Positions 63,888 to 64,000 of a stretch of 64,000 nt of DNA are shown here, one piece after another. The position numbers were made by a program, and so were the translations under genes. Source of the stretch: Calliopum simillimum (taxonomy: Eukaryota; Arthropoda; Insecta; Diptera; Lauxaniidae); assembly GCA_951812925.1 (NCBI GenBank), contig OX638371.1, positions 43,374,101 through 43,438,100 on the forward strand, in the 5' to 3' direction. Numbering within the stretch: the first letter of the stretch is position 1; every line of letters begins with the position of its first letter. Under the pieces are notes generated by a model. That model ran no database searches and was not told the DNA's origin. It worked only from the letters and a program-made list of their open reading frames with translations.

Positions 63888-64000
63888 TAACACCATTGAT
63901 AAAAGTCAAACTACAATTGAAAGATAAACTAGAAATAATGGGTATTTATGATTCCGGCTCTAATATTTCGCTTATCAATTCAAAATTATTAAAAATCAAA
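63882..64000 (+). CDS. Protease start of the right-arm gypsy element (cut by window end)
   Basis: In the -1 frame after the heptamer the sequence reads LLVTPLIKVKLQLKDKLEIM and then GIYDSGSNISLINS, the aspartic protease active-site motif. It matches the left copy's protease and continues past the window. Confidence 0.85.

Larger units (their letters stand above)
55884..64000. repeat. Large near-perfect inverted duplication (arms over 3.5 kb)
   Basis: Outside the gap region, positions pair with a constant sum of 119885, falling to 119884 after the homopolymer indel: 57149 with 62736, 58373 with 61512, 59253 with 60632. Around the centre the second contig pairs with sum 120589, placing the axis at about 60294. 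The mirror continues to the last base of the window (64000 pairs with 55884). The arms differ by occasional substitutions, so they are not one sequence read twice without change. Confidence 0.9.

Noticed and set aside
37847..64000. A further kug exon
   Set aside because: I searched by eye for the continuation of cadherin repeat 13 after a phase-1 acceptor and found none; a spliced alignment with a fly kug protein would settle it.
1..64000. Bacterial features (CRISPR, operons, riboswitches, attachment sites)
   Set aside because: The sequence is an intron-bearing animal gene region; nothing of this kind is present.

Overview
The window is AT-rich animal DNA with large introns, GT-AG splice sites and many insect-type transposons. 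The one host gene I recognise is the 5' third of a giant Fat-like protocadherin, the insect kugelei/fat2 (kug) orthologue. A brachyceran fly, perhaps a tephritid, is my inference from the gene and the repeat families (RTE, CR1/jockey-group and LOA-like LINEs, long-LTR Ty3/gypsy, mariner/Tc1, PIF/Harbinger). Nothing in the sequence fixes the species.

kug lies on the + strand in seven coding exons whose phases join without a break: 4704-5555, 10089-12681, 12928-13034, 15035-15242, 23056-23117, 37078-37233 and 37480-37846. Together they give 4345 nt, about 1448 codons: an N-terminal hydrophobic segment, about twelve cadherin repeats and the start of a thirteenth. The last donor (37847) is intact, but I found no further exon, so the rest of the gene should lie beyond 64 kb or in exons too small to recognise.

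Left edge (1-4650): a LOA-like LINE remnant (DUF4780-type ORF1) split by a 5'-truncated CR1/jockey-group LINE, both on the minus strand. Intron 1 holds a mariner relic, a 652-bp inverted-repeat element and two degenerate tandem arrays. Intron 3 has a foldback element and a repeated GGTAACTCGCGTTAC motif. Intron 4 has a 1.65-kb near-perfect palindrome built from the C-terminal half of a Tc1-like transposon, and a TA-flanked element bordered by clustered GGGGCACATTTGAC motifs with a deleted mariner inside it. Intron 5 is swollen by a young 9.6-kb Ty3/gypsy element with 1.7-kb LTRs, whose 5' LTR was later hit by a 599-bp Harbinger element.

From 40.4 to 52.0 kb there is a nested stack: an RTE LINE interrupted by a deleted Harbinger element and by a CR1/jockey-group LINE, the latter itself interrupted by a second palindromic Tc1-like element (N-terminal half). 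From 52.4 kb to the end is another Ty3/gypsy element plus LINE fragments, then an almost exact mirror image of the same sequence centred near 60.29 kb. A 200-N assembly gap sits in it, flanked by a 504-bp direct overlap that looks like two unmerged contig ends. The mirror copy has an intact gag with a canonical -1 frameshift heptamer, whereas the left copy is broken in several places.

Most interesting are the two palindromic Tc1 derivatives, one certainly inside a transcribed kug intron. They could form long hairpin RNAs carrying transposon sequence.
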